A stretch of 64,000 bases of DNA from Linnemannia hyalina (GCA_019671135.1 JAHRHY010000022.1:124001-188000); one strand, 5' to 3'. Numbered from the stretch's first letter, positions 49,301-59,713 are shown. Program-made: numbers and translations. Notes: generated from the sequence alone by a model not told the origin.

Positions 49301-49927
49301 TTTCCTGCTCCGCGTCTCCTGTCTGCACCTCTCCTCCAGTAGGACCACCTCCACCTCCCTTGCCGGTCTTTCCTCGTGCATCTCCATTCGTAGCCGCAAC
49401 CACATCCTGGCTAGGTGTCGCCTCCACAGGCACATTCTGATTAGACTTTGGCCAAGCAGGATGATCTTCAAGCTTGCCGGTGGTGCTCCTGCTATTGTTG
49501 CTCTTCTTGTTGACCGGCGGCAAGGGCTTATTCCCGTAGACGATATCCAGCACGAGCTCAGCATGGTATCTGATCCCGAACGGTTTGATCCTATAATATC
49601 GCCCAGCGATCATCAATATGTGAAACTGTTAGGCTATTTGTCGTCTTTCCACTTTCTTTTTATCAATGCGTTACAAGGCAGGACAAGAGGTGTGTCAACG
49701 ATTTTATACCTGTAGAGATCATCGCCTCGCAGCTTGGGGACATATACATTATGGTACTGAACCCTGATCATCCCTGGGAAACAATCGGTGATGTCGCTCC
49801 AGAGGACATAGAAGTCTTTGGTAATCGGATGCTGGACGGCTGGGATGAGGATGTGTTCTCTTTCGCTTGTGGCGCGGAATGCCTGGAAGAAGGTTTGAGA
49901 TGAACCTCCGAGGTCTATGTCAGTCAT
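46395..49927 (-). CDS. Tandem-family protein F (YSD/acidic linker)
   Basis: Exons are 49710-49927 and 46395-49590, giving 1137 residues. It is the most upstream copy in the array. The N-terminal domain has HILIPAVQHPITKDFYVLWS, DCFPGMIRVQYHNVYVPKL and RIKPFGIRYHAELVLDIVYG. The linker is shorter than in E and carries YSD repeats (YSDFTEYSDNYSDYSDEF) followed by a Glu run. The module reads VRHRTRDIFKARYTW, RLFCFLPILEE, FELYFLCDCGGIPG, and LPLVGEYVMGVLEMLKYGVFL. The C-terminal half contains PLALRYLSIKDIHLMEPAVR and ends in SLNGFNV. The start codon sits shortly downstream of a long GT microsatellite, which is inside its 5' leader or promoter. Confidence 0.85.
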
Positions 49928-49993
49928 GGAAGGTGTCCTTTGTAGATGTTGATGCTGCCGTTGTGTATGTCCTGTTGGTGCGTGTTTGCTGTC

Positions 49994-50031
<38 letters not shown>

Positions 50032-51373
50032 GGGGGAGAGGGGGAGAAGAGGGGAAGTCGTAAAGCAAGGAAGGAACAAAAGATTTTTTGTACAAGAGTG
50101 GGTCGTTTAATGTGACCAAGCCTCACCCACTTTCTGGCTCGAATCTCAAAACGCGTTGTGTCGCTAGGACTTGATCCAATCATATTGGTGGCGATAGGAC
50201 GTACGCGTACTATCAAACGTACTATTTTTCGCCAATAGGCTCGGTTCTCAGCAACATTTCCCTCTCTCTCTCTCTCTCTCCGACAGGCGACGTTTATTCA
50301 TAGTCTTTTTTTTTCGCAATTATCCATTGACAAACATATGAAAATAAAAAACACAGTACCTGCAGCCATTCCGTTTTCAAGCTGCACTGTAACTCTTCCA
50401 GATACTTACTCAACGTGCTATCTCTTCATTCTTGGAATGGAATACTGCTTCAATCGGATAAAAATTAAAAACACGACGATGCTCAATTCTGTGGCATAGA
50501 GAAGAAAAAAACGCGGTTGTAGCTGTAGAATCTGCAGCGACAACTGTTAATATCGCAAACGAACCGTGTCAGCAATGGGCACCCTGTTCACTCTGCACAA
50601 CAATGACAATTACGTGCAATATGTGATATAATTGAACTTCTAGATGTAATATCCATGCACCTGCACAGAAAACGCGATGAAAGTGCCTTGGGCAACCAAA
50701 AGCTCGCTGCTCAAACACCAAAGTCTGCATCCTTAAAAAAAAAGACAAATATCTAAACATTGCCCACCCATTTTTGGCGCCTTATACGGTGCCCCGTAGT
50801 ATTAGAGTTTGGGCATCGCCATGGGCTGATATACGCGTTGCCTTCTACTGTCGCCCACCCCTCCCTCACCCAGCCAGCCCCGGACCGCGACAACACTGTC
50901 AACGGGGCTTGTATGGTACTTTGCTTGACACATGATCGGATGCATGGTTCTATATGGATCGTAGCAAAGGTTAAGAAGCATGCGAAACAAATTGCGTATT
51001 GTGATGGAGAAGCAAGCGAGGTGAGAAAAAGGAATGTGGTCGCGTGTGCTAGCAGCTCATGGTTAGTACTCGACGTTGAATTTCGAGTCGAGAACTTTGA
51101 ACTTCTTTGATGGATCTCTCGCTGGCAATTTCTGCTTGGGGCTTCAACCTTTTGCAACGAGGCCGAGCCTTTGGAGTCACCACGATGGGTTCCGCGGGCG
51201 CTGGCAACGATTAATTTTCAATGACAGACAACGATTACCGATAAACCATGACAATGGTCAAAGTTTAGATATTTCAAAAAAAAGAGTGGACTGAACGAAA
51301 GACTCGGAAAGAGTACCCACTAGTGTCCCTGGTACCCACAAGCAAAAAAAAGAAAGCCGCCAGATGGCAAAAG
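49928..51373. other. Spacer upstream of the tandem array
   Basis: No gene seen. It holds the GT repeat, a TC repeat (50262-50281), A/T runs, and a stretch near 50750-51150 with open frames on both strands but no recognisable protein. It marks the right border of the family array. Confidence 0.45.
49996..50030. repeat. (GT)n microsatellite
   Basis: An uninterrupted GT repeat of about 17 units lies 70-100 bp upstream of the start codon of family copy F. On the F strand it is (CA)n. Confidence 0.95.
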
Positions 51374-51447
51374 TGTTTGTACTCGGACTTGAACCGAGGA
51401 CCGTCTGTGTGTTAGACAGACGTGATAACCAACTACACCATACAAAC
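51374..51447 (-). tRNA. tRNA-Val (anticodon AAC)
   Basis: The minus strand folds as a full 74-nt tRNA. The acceptor stem GTTTGTA pairs perfectly with TACAAAC, with discriminator A. The D stem is GTG/CAC, the anticodon stem TCTGT/ACAGA with loop CTAACAC, and the T arm CTCGG-TTCAAGT-CCGAG. The anticodon AAC reads GUU and, through inosine, GUC and GUA valine codons. There is no intron, and no encoded CCA. Internal A and B boxes (TGGTGTAGTTGG and GGTTCAAGTCC) fit a Pol III gene. Confidence 0.97.
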
Positions 51448-51544
51448 TTGTGATCGATGTAAACGTAAGTTTTAATATGATTTTATTCAGAAGATCTCAT
51501 AATTCACGTGACAGTGTTACCACGTGATTATGGCACCAGTAATC

Positions 51545-51546
<2 letters not shown>

Positions 51547-51578
<32 letters not shown>
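51547..51578. repeat. Poly(A) run of 32 bases
   Basis: 32 uninterrupted A residues lie about 100 bp from the tRNA gene, preceded by two CACGTG boxes (around 51505-51530). It may be a slippage product. No retroelement body could be recognised beside it. Confidence 0.95.
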
Positions 51579-51580
<2 letters not shown>

Positions 51581-51593
51581 AAAGGCCCCTGAG

Positions 51594-51794
51594 GTGATTA
51601 GGAACAGACCCAGGGCATCTCTGCCAGGGGACAAGACATTCAAGTACACAGGCCCCCGAGGTGACTGGAGTCAAACATACGGCTATATCACCCGTGATGG
51701 TTTCTGCCGTTGTGGCGCTTTGCTAGCCACACATGATGAAGGAAGGTGCCCCGGAGCGACCAAGGACCCACTCGCTGCTGACGGGCGGTTGTAG
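51594..51794 (+). CDS. Orphan short ORF with Cys/His motif
   Basis: I do not recognise this ORF. The frame right after the poly(A) run reads protein-like: PGDKTFKYTGPRGDWSQTYG, then GFCRCGALLATHDEGRCPG and a stop after AADGRL. Three Cys and one His are arranged C-x-C-x6-H-x4-C, which could bind zinc. No upstream exon, promoter or splice acceptor is convincing. It could be the last exon of a broken gene, a fragment of a mobile element, or chance. Confidence 0.25.
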   Translation: MIRNRPRASLPGDKTFKYTGPRGDWSQTYGYITRDGFCRCGALLATHDEGRCPGATKDPLAADGRL

Positions 51795-52047
51795 GAGAGG
51801 ATGGGAAGAATCCCATTCATTCGTATCTAATTTTATTTTCTTCCGTTTAAGCTGTGAAGAGCAGCGACAATTGTTGTGCAGAGCCAGGTTCCGGACCGGA
51901 CTGCAACTGGTGGATGGTGCACTGAGGACTTTGGCTTGTAATACACTTTTACTTCCAAATGCCTTCTCTGTGCTGTTTGTCAGAAAAAAAAAAAAAAAAA
52001 AAGTTGGCAACGAGGCCTTTAATAGTGAGAATAAATGAGATACTTGC

Positions 52048-53285
52048 TTAGAATCTATCAACCCATTGGTACACCCACTTTTTGGTCTGCTCCATGAAAA
52101 CAAACGTGAAAATAGTGTGAGGTCTGGCGATGTAGTTGAGAAAAGAAAAAAGGTTGTGAAGAAGTGAAGTGGTTAGTTGTTAAGATCTTGGACCTCTCTC
52201 AGTAATGGACCAAAAAAAAAAAAAGAGCAAACATACCCGATGCGCAGGTAGTGCGCGGTGAATCCTTTGTAGAGGGCGGTGACACCTTCGGTCCTGACAG
52301 TTTTGAGGAAACAATCAAGCGGGTTCCTGTACAGACTGCCCTTTCCTGTAATTGGATCGGTCGCCTGGTTGAACATTCGAGTCGAAATAATATCAAAGGG
52401 GTTCATGACCGTACATACAAAGAACCCTGAGATCAAGCTACTCAATCCGTGACATAGTGATCCGTTCTCCAACTTGCCGACCTGGATCAGTTGCTGTTTC
52501 ACAAAGTCATACAGTGGTAACTGAACGGATGATCCCATACCAGTCCTGAGCATAGAGGCATCCACGCCTCGGTAAAGACCCCTGAATCCCTCAGACTTGT
52601 AAATAGATCCGAGAGCGTGGAATGTGTGTCGATAGTAATGCTGGTGTCCCACCCTGGAGGGTTCATGGCTGGTATACGACTGTAGCCGAGTCTTGACCAA
52701 GAACAGAGGCGACGCTAAGAGGGCCGACAGGACGCCTCCTGTTCCTCCTGCGACAATGTTGACAGGGTAGCTAGGCTTTGCTGGATCTGTCTTGAGGAGA
52801 TGGTGGATTTGGTGCTTGATAGGATCGTAGAGTCCGAGACGAGTTCCATTCATGAGGAGCTGATACATGTAGGCGCATCCTAGTCCTCGCTGGATCCCGC
52901 GAACGCCTTCGTAGCGAAGAATGTGAACCATAGCTTGTCCAAAGTTGGTGTAGATTCGTTGGCTTCCTGGGACCTGCCTTGCTAGCTCGCCCTGGAGCTG
53001 CAGGCGTGTCTTGATGACCTGTTACGAGGAAAAGCTATGTTTAGTTGTTGGGGTGCGCAGAATGCAATTGGACCAAAAGAGGAAAGAATGGTGTCAATGT
53101 GCCTAGCAAGTTGCTCATACCTCTGCGGGGTTGGTGAGTGTCACTGCCCCACAGGCTGCCAAGCCACCAGCAATGAAACCAAGCACCGCCGAGGGCTTTT
53201 GAATCGTTGATGTCGTGGTGGTGGTCATTGGTGCCATGGGCTTAGTTGTGCCAGTGGAGACAAGTGTAGCTGATGTTGATGACAT
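52048..53285 (-). CDS. OAC1: Mitochondrial carrier, oxaloacetate/SLC25A34-35 type
   Basis: This is an inner-membrane solute carrier of the SLC25 family. Exons are 53121-53285, 52237-53018 and 52048-52123, giving 340 residues. Three repeats of about 100 residues each open with the carrier signature: NPAEVIKTRLQLQGEL (across intron 1), SPLFLVKTRLQ and NPFDIISTRMF. GLYRGVD and ALYKGFTAHYLRIGPHTIFTFVF complete the second and third repeats. NPAEVIKTRLQLQGEL with GLGCAYMYQLLMNGTRLGLYD is most like fungal Oac1 and animal SLC25A34/35, so oxaloacetate, sulfate or malonate transport is likely. An extra Ser/Thr-rich N-terminus of about 30 residues precedes helix 1. The last exon is secure because RIG|PHTIFTF is family-conserved. 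Confidence 0.9.
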
Positions 53286-54056
53286 GTGGGGATACAAAGG
53301 GTGTAGAAGAAGAGTGGGGAGTGATGTGATGTGGTAATGAAAAGAATGAATGCAAAAGCAAAAAGAAATAAAAAAAAAGAAGCGGCTGTCTATCTATCTA
53401 TTGAGCAGGGAGTGCAGTTGGCATAAAGGAGGGAAGAAGGAATGAAGGAGTGTTGCTGTGAGATGAGCGACTGCGCTGAAGGATGGAAAAGGAGAAGGGC
53501 GAGAGGGACAAAAGGGATAAAGAGAAGAAAAGCGAGAGAACAGAAAGAAGTAGGCAAGGCTAGGCAAGGCAAGGCAAGGCAAAAATAGACGAAGAGGAGG
53601 TTAATTGGTCTAGGCCGCAGAGTAGTTTCCCACGCCTCGATTCGTTCAAACAACAGCAAATGGTGAGGCGTATATTCTTCAGTCCCACCTTTTCTTTCAG
53701 AGCACTCAAACTGTCCCGTGTGTAGTCTTCAACACATTCAAAGGTGGACGTATAAACTACGATGTAATGTGCCCAATTAATCACAGGCACCATCGCGGCC
53801 ATGGTTCTTTCAATAACAAGTGGCCCAGTATACCTCTTGGTGCAAGGGTTGAAGAGCATCAAAGGTTGTTCGTTACTGCAAGAAAGAGAGGGCATATTCA
53901 ACAGATGCAACAACGAAATGAAAAGGTTGTCATTTTTCTGAGCTCGCTTGTGCGCCCCTCTTTTCCTCCCTTCACGTCCCTTGCACCTCTCCTACCTCCA
54001 ATCACCTTTCGTCACTCTACTTTACCGTCAGATGGTGGCGGACAGTCCTTACTCCG
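53286..54056. other. Spacer with a possible minus-strand relic
   Basis: This is the promoter side of the OAC1-like gene, with GGCAA repeats (about 53555-53582). A minus-strand frame at 53560-53913 reads FNPCTKRYTGPLVIERTMAA and TSTFECVEDYTRDSLSALKE, more protein-like than the background. It has no start, splice or family match I can support. It may be a fragment of the F-box/LRR-like relic next door. Confidence 0.35.
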
Positions 54057-55357
54057 GTGTTGTGGCAAACATACGACCTTTCAATCATGAAGAAGGTCGT
54101 TCCGATGAAGTTTCTGACTCGAAACATGCGCCACATCCGGTTTTTATCCCCAATGGACACGGGCCACAAAAAGCAGACAAAACTCTGGAACGCGCTCAAA
54201 GACCACGGACACATGAACCGGCTGACTCCGTCTCCCCTTGACTTATCGAGCGGCTTTACTATCTCAAGCCTTTGGAAGTCACCCGAATTATCTTCTCCAC
54301 GTCTGACTGGAACCGTATTCCGGCCAACATGCCTAGTCTCCGTAAGATAGCGATTGGAAATCATTTCATTTTCGAGGACAAGGAATGGAAGAATAACAAG
54401 GCTTACGAGACGGACGAACCGGAAGATGAAGCCGTGGCCATGAACATGGATCTGGTGTCAACTACCAATGCGACGAGCGTGAGCAACACAACTACTGGTG
54501 TTGGAATCAATGCGGTTGCTTGCACCAGAACTACAAATACCATCGCCAACAGCACCTTGACACCAACAGAACCAGCCCCAGTCATGGCCATGGAGTCATG
54601 ACAGGCAAGCGCAAACACAGGGTGGAGGATCCTAAGGACATCGGCGGTCGTCTCACGAAGCACTTGGTTCTGTTCAACAACAGGCTTCGCCAACCTTTCC
54701 AAAAGCAGATCTTGGAGACATTCCCGAAACTAGATCAGCTGGAGGTTTGCTTCTCGGAGAAGTCAATCGGATCCGAGCTCGCGAGCCTTATGAGGTCGAC
54801 TTGCTCTGAGTTCCGCCTTCTGACCTTGACAGGCACGCAGCAACCTTGGACTGAATCCATGATCAAGGGCATGCCAGATGCTGTGGAGGAGCTCTTCCTG
54901 AACACCAGTAAACTGGGCCATGTGATGGCGAGTTTCACCAACAACAGGAGGAGCAAACTGACACAGGTCGAGCTGGATTTCGGCCAAACATTCAAGTGCA
55001 AGCAATGCTTGGTGGACACCATGTCCATTCCCCGAGAGTGTTCCGAGCTAAGAGAGCTCACCTACCACAATCACGGAGATGATGGGACGTTTAAGGGAGT
55101 GATGTTCAGGGAGCAGTGGGACTGCCATGCCTGCGCAAGCTGCATCTGTCTGATATGTTGCCACGAGTCAATGGCCAAAAGACCGTTCACGCTCCTGTTC
55201 CCATCGAACGAAGGCAAGAGTACAGGGCCTATGAGAATAGAATCCGGTCACAAACCATCGCTTTCGATGCAGCTCTGTTGAACCATCTAAAGGACCTCCG
55301 TAGCCCCTCGAAGGTTGCTGTCACTGAAACCGCATATCACAAAAAGCTCGAGTAGAG
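54057..55357 (+). pseudogene. Decayed F-box/LRR-like gene, copy 1
   Basis: One protein is readable in order across three changes of frame. KLWNALKDHGHMNRL is near 54180. YYLKPLEVTRIIFSTSDW and MPSLRKIAIGNHFIFEDKEW run from about 54250. The stretch LVLFNNRLRQPFQKQILETF through AVEELFLNTSKLG and LTQVELDFGQTFKC covers 54600-55110. GLPCLRKLHLSDMLPR leads to a stop at 55355. The same order of motifs occurs on the minus strand at 58.2-59.5 kb, so the frame changes are disruptions, not introns. Leucine-spaced segments and the partner's F-box-like start suggest an F-box/LRR protein ancestor. Sequencing errors in homopolymers could mimic some of the breaks. Confidence 0.65.
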
Positions 55358-55905
55358 CACACCTGGCTATTCGACCTCAACACCCCTGCGGCACGCTCCT
55401 CCTCCTCCCTTCGGTTGTATTTTTTTTACTCCTTCAAAAAAAAAATACTTCATCCCCCATCCACTGGTTGGATTTGCACAGAGTTCACAGTCTTTTTTCA
55501 TGATCGTTCTTACTCCCTTTGCATTTGCTTTATCCCTTCTCCACTGAACAATTTTCCATCACTAGCATTCTTCCTTTATCGCAGCTCTTTTTTTAAAAAA
55601 ACAACGGAAATTAAGTCATTTTGCCCACCGAAAGAAGCATTTACTTTGAGGCGTTGCTGGGAGTACAGGTCGCCTGTGGCTGGGTGATTTGGGCGGAGAC
55701 TTGAGCATTGTTTCAAAGATTAAAGAACGTTTAGTAGGTTGGTGGCAAATGAAAAGGAACCAAAAATAACGACGCGCTGTGAAGACAGTCACTTTCATCC
55801 TTTTACGCTCTCACGGACATAAAAACGCTGCTTCCGTTTTTCCGTTTGAGAGATCATCTTCACCTCCCTCTTCCTCTTCACTCATTCCTTCACTCATCTC
55901 TCATA

Positions 55906-56844
55906 ATGTCCGCCATCCAGACCCAAGCCACCGTCGCCCCCACCGGAGTATCCCTCTACGCCCGCTATGCCCTTGCCGGGGCCATTGGATGCGGTGTCAC
56001 CCACGGTGTCCTCACCCCCGTCGATGTCGTCAAGACCCGTATCCAACTCGACCCCACCGTCTACAACCGTGGCATGGGCGCCGCCTTCCGTCAAATCGTC
56101 AAAGCCGAGGGCTCCGGTGCCCTCCTCACCGGGTTCGGACCCACCTTTGCGGGCTACTTCATCCAGGGGGCCTTCAAGTTTGGAGGTTATGAGTTCTGGA
56201 GAAAGACGTTTATTGATACCCTGGGCACCGAGACTGCTCAGAACAACCGGGCGTTGATCTACAGTGTTTCGGCGGGTATTGCAGAGTTCTTTGCGGACGT
56301 TGCGTTGTGCCCTCTTGAGGCGACTCGTATTCGTTTGGTCTCTCAGCCTTCCTTTGCGACGGGTCTTGTGAGCGGGTTCTCGCGTATCTTGAGGGAGGAT
56401 GGTGTCATCCGTGGATTCTACTCTGGATTCGGCCCCATCCTGTTCAAGCAAGTCCCTTACACCATCACAAAGTTTGTCGTCTACGAACGTGTCCTCGAAT
56501 CCGTCCTCGACGCCGCAGGACCCAGGGAGAAGATTTCGGGAGCCACCATGACGGCCCTCAACTTGGGTTCGGGTCTTGTCTCCGGTATCGCTGCCGCCAT
56601 TGTTTCCCAGCCTGCAGATACTTTGTTGTCGAAGATTAACAAGTCTTCGGGTACGGGATCGGTTACCTCTCGTCTTTTCGGTCTTGCTAGTGAGCTGGGT
56701 GTTCGTGGATTGTTCTTGGGAATGGGTCCTCGTATTGTCATGGTCGGTACCTTGACCGCCTTCCAGTTTGCTATCTATGGTGATCTCAAGGCTGCCTTCG
56801 GCGCTACCGGTGGTGCTGAGATCGCCAAGAAGAAGAAGGAATAA
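55906..56844 (+). CDS. MIR1: Mitochondrial phosphate carrier
   Basis: This carrier imports inorganic phosphate with protons across the inner mitochondrial membrane for ATP synthesis. It is one intronless exon of 312 residues, the usual length for Mir1. Three carrier repeats carry [37 protein letters not shown] and [48 protein letters not shown] and [10 protein letters not shown] are hallmark phosphate-carrier motifs. The start is ATG 55906 ([14 protein letters not shown]), with no long presequence, as in fungal Mir1. Codon use is strongly biased to C-ending codons in the first third, as expected of a highly expressed gene. The lack of introns contrasts with its neighbours. Confidence 0.96.
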   Translation: MSAIQTQATVAPTGVSLYARYALAGAIGCGVTHGVLTPVDVVKTRIQLDPTVYNRGMGAAFRQIVKAEGSGALLTGFGPTFAGYFIQGAFKFGGYEFWRKTFIDTLGTETAQNNRALIYSVSAGIAEFFADVALCPLEATRIRLVSQPSFATGLVSGFSRILREDGVIRGFYSGFGPILFKQVPYTITKFVVYERVLESVLDAAGPREKISGATMTALNLGSGLVSGIAAAIVSQPADTLLSKINKSSGTGSVTSRLFGLASELGVRGLFLGMGPRIVMVGTLTAFQFAIYGDLKAAFGATGGAEIAKKKKE

Positions 56845-57213
56845 GTCATCCTTCCTCTACTTTCTCTACTCTTTCCTCTCCCCTCTCCTCTCTTCCTTTC
56901 CTTGCCTGCTCGTGCTATTACATTGTATCTTATCTTCATATCCTACCCCACCTCCCCTCCTCCGCTTGCGCCATTTTCAGAGAAAAAAAAAAAAAAAAGA
57001 AAAAAGAAATATTAAACAAACTAAACTTTAATCTTTCTACAACCCGGAGACTGGTGCCGCAATCATCGGAAGTGAGTACCAGAATGGGATGGTCAAAAGC
57101 TATACCTATCCCCACTTCCTCCTTCGAAAAAAAACTGATGTCATTTCTGTTGTTGGCGCAACTATCTCTCGAATGTGCAATTCGTCCCGGAAGGACATGA
57201 ATGCACTTATCTC

Positions 57214-57261
57214 TTCCCCCTCCCCCTCCCCCTCCCCCTCCCCCTCCCCCTCCCCCTCCCC
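57214..57261. repeat. (TCCCCC)n hexanucleotide repeat
   Basis: Eight or so near-perfect TCCCCC units. The G-rich minus strand is a candidate G-quadruplex former. Confidence 0.9.
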
Positions 57262-57291
57262 ACTCTCCAACAGAGAGAACGTGCTCTACAG

Positions 57292-57350
57292 GGAAGGACG
57301 GAAGGACGGACGGAAGGACGGACGGATGGACGGATGGACGGATGGACGGA
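57292..57350. repeat. GGACGGAAGGACGG / GGATGGAC repeat
   Basis: Imperfect tandem repeat of GGAC, GGAA and GGAT tetranucleotides about 30 bp after the TCCCCC repeat, on the opposite purine/pyrimidine strand bias. Confidence 0.85.
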
Positions 57351-58241
57351 AATTCGAAAATCAAGTCCAAGCGCTCTTGATTCCCCTTTTTTACTTTCGG
57401 CAAAACACCATTTTGGGACAACTGCGGACTGATTATGCTTTTTTGCCAGCGGAGTCGGAACAGATAGAAAAAAAAGGGTAGGGTTGTGAACAGGGACAAC
57501 AAGAGAGAGAGGGGGGGAAGAGAGTATCGCCTTGTCCAATTGCCCAAACTCGTCTAACCCGTACCAAACGCCACAGCGTCATTTCCTTCTAGGCTCTCCT
57601 ATTTCTTGGCACTTTTTTAACCTTCTCCAGACTGAGGGCAACCCAGTGGTAACCGCTCCAGAAAATAAAAGATATAACAGGAAGTGCCGGTTCCCATTTA
57701 TGGATAGACATGTCCGAGCAAAGTAGAAAGAAACGAAACGGAAACTCATGAGTCTGCGCAGGGGACCAACCATAAATGATGAGCAGAATATATGGCTGCC
57801 TTGAATAAGCAGGGAGGGAAGGAGGGAGAATGAGGGCGGATGCAGTAGCAGCCAAAAAGTCTAACAAAAGGCGTGTGGTTGATCAGTAGGCAGCCGGTAC
57901 CAAACACATTCCCATCTCAGCAAGGTGTACATTTTTAGTAGGCCCCATGCCCATTTTCAGTTTTTATTTGGGAGGATAACCAAAGTATCAAGTAAAACGG
58001 AAAGCGATGTACAATAATATGCAAGTATAATGAATGTTGATTGTACAATATAGAAAAAGAAGCAAATGCAAGGGAGAAAACTTTTGGGAATGAAAAGTCA
58101 ACGTCATGGTCGAGAGCAAGTTACGAAAAAAAAAGTGGAAAGATGTCAAAAGAAAAACATAATAAAGGAAAAGAGGTCGATGACCGAGACGAGGCCAATG
58201 TACCCTCCTGACTGCACTCTAATAGAGCTTCCTGCGGTATT

Positions 58242-59541
58242 TCACCTCGGTGGCGATGACTTTGGAAAGATGATGTGGTTCCTTGAATGGCCCTTGTCTC
58301 CATCCTTCGGGAGAAGGGACTTGTGGCATGACGCACACTTGCGTCGAGGGGAAACGCCGTGGATATGTAGCTTGCGGAAGTTGGGCAGGTTCCAGGGTTT
58401 CTTGAACATCATCTCCTTGAAGATTCTGTCGGTTGCATCGTTGTTGTACGAGAATTCCCTGAGCTCAGTACATTCTTCAAGGATCGACAGGATACAAGTC
58501 AACCATCGCTTGCCTTTGGTGCCTCGTCCAAAATCGAGCTTCAGTCTCGTTAGTTTGTCCGCGCATGTCTTGACTGCAGCTGCTACCTGGAGGTTTAGTT
58601 GTTCAGCGTGGAGAATCAGCTCCTCGACCGTGTGTAGCAATCACGCCAATTACCTCCAGAGTCCATGGCTGTCGGGTTCTTTTCAGCGTGAGTCAACGGA
58701 GTTTGCGGCAGTTATCTCGGGCCAGCGTGGCAACTTATGCCACCGTCTGCCTTCTGTGAGTAGGAGATCTCGAGTCGCTCCAGGTGTGGACAGGCCTCGA
58801 GGATGGCCTTATGAAAGGGGAGTAAATACGGTTGTTTTGGAGAACAAGGTGAGTGACCGAGAGAATGCCGATGTTCCTGGCGTCAGGCAGATTTGTTTTG
58901 ACGAGCTCGGCCAATCTACGCTTCTTGGAGCCAACTCCGCTATTTTCGTTGTTCTTGCGCTTCCAGTCCGAGGCTGTAAACTTGAACTGTGTCAACTCGA
59001 GGGACTTCTGGTGGACTTGCTTCTCAACAAAGATCATCAGGAAGGGATGCAAGCGGCTCACAGGTTCCTGAGAGCTTAAGCTCTCCCAGATAGGGGGTTT
59101 CAAACTTTGGCATGTCCTGCAACAGGCGAAGACTGAGACAGAGAAGTATAGAACGGGGACGAGAGTTGAAGCAGTGATGATCGATGTTATTACTATGATA
59201 CAGCTAAATATATATACAAAGTCGCCAACTAGGTTTCTAGGTGTAGTGTCATCAGAGTCAGAGATGACAGAGAGTGACAAGGAGTGACTAACTGGACAGC
59301 AATGATAAACCTAATATGTTGCATGTCCACATTCAAGTCGAAACGCATTTCGAAATACATCGACCTCGAGGAAAAGTATTTTCTTGGGTCCGAGAAGTTC
59401 CTTGACAGGGAAAACGGCGTCGTGGATCTCCAACTTCTCGATATGCTCGTGCCCCTGGAGTGCGTTCCAGAGTGGTGCATGCTTCTTATTTTTCGTGTCG
59501 AAGAGGTAAGACGCAATGAGCGTCATGATCTCCGGGATCAT
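58242..59541 (-). pseudogene. Decayed F-box/LRR-like gene, copy 2
   Basis: The first frame starts MIPEIMTLIASYLFDTKNKK, an F-box-like helix pair, followed by APLWNALQGHEHIEKLEIHD (compare LWNALKDHGHMNRL in copy 1) and a stop near 59311. In other frames come KFETPYLGELKLSGT (about 59090), KRRLAELVKTNLPDA with THLVLQNNRIYSPF (about 58900), and TVEELILHAEQLN ... LTRLKLDFGRGTKG ... PNFRKLHIHG (58640-58300). The order matches copy 1, in the opposite orientation. Frame breaks in both copies point to decay after an inverted duplication. Short introns at some breaks cannot be excluded. Confidence 0.6.
59093..59117 (+). repeat. GGGGGTTTCAAACTTTGGCATG repeat, copy 1
   Basis: This 25-bp string recurs, slightly changed, at 59612-59630 in the same orientation and at 59687-59712 inverted. 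It lies inside the copy-2 relic. Confidence 0.7.
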
Positions 59542-59610
59542 CAGCTTGTGCTCCTTGTTCTTGTTCTCGTTCGTGTTATCCACGGTCGTCCTATAGCCAC
59601 ACAAAGACAA

Positions 59611-59713
59611 TAGGGGTTTCAAACCTTGACATTTGACGGCGTGCAACCAAATGCACCGTCAAGGAAATACGTTCGATTTGAATGTGGACATGTCAAAGTT
59701 TGAAACCCCCCTA
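59611..59713. mobile_element. Short inverted-repeat element, possibly MITE-like
   Basis: The left end TAGGGGTTTCAAACCTTGAC is mirrored by the right end GTCAAAGTTTGAAACCCCCC. Inside, TTTGACGG and CCGTCAA form a second inverted pair around a short loop. The whole 103 bp could fold into one hairpin. It is non-coding, and another copy of the end sequence lies 500 bp away. No target-site duplication is evident. It may be a miniature element or a palindromic remnant of the gene duplication next to it. Confidence 0.4.

Larger units (their letters stand above)
56845..58241. other. Spacer with minisatellites
   Basis: MIR1 3' flank followed by simple repeats. No gene seen. Open frames across 56936-57547 are translations of the repeats. 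Confidence 0.5.

Noticed and set aside
27031..49927. The tandem family as transposon proteins or Crinkler effectors
   Set aside because: No transposase, integrase, RT or terminal repeats were seen. The N-terminal domain lacks the Crinkler-type N-terminal motif and conserved DWL-type end, and all copies share a spliced two-exon structure in one orientation.
49996..50030. A CRISPR-like or regulatory repeat array
   Set aside because: It is a simple GT microsatellite with no spacers.
51547..52040. A LINE-like retroelement inserted by the tRNA gene (poly(A) run)
   Set aside because: The poly(A) lies at the wrong end for the only ORF beside it. No reverse transcriptase or terminal duplication is visible.
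56936..57547. 203-codon minus-strand frame with a Gly run
   Set aside because: It is a translation of the TCCCCC and GGAC minisatellites and poly-T runs, with no family features.
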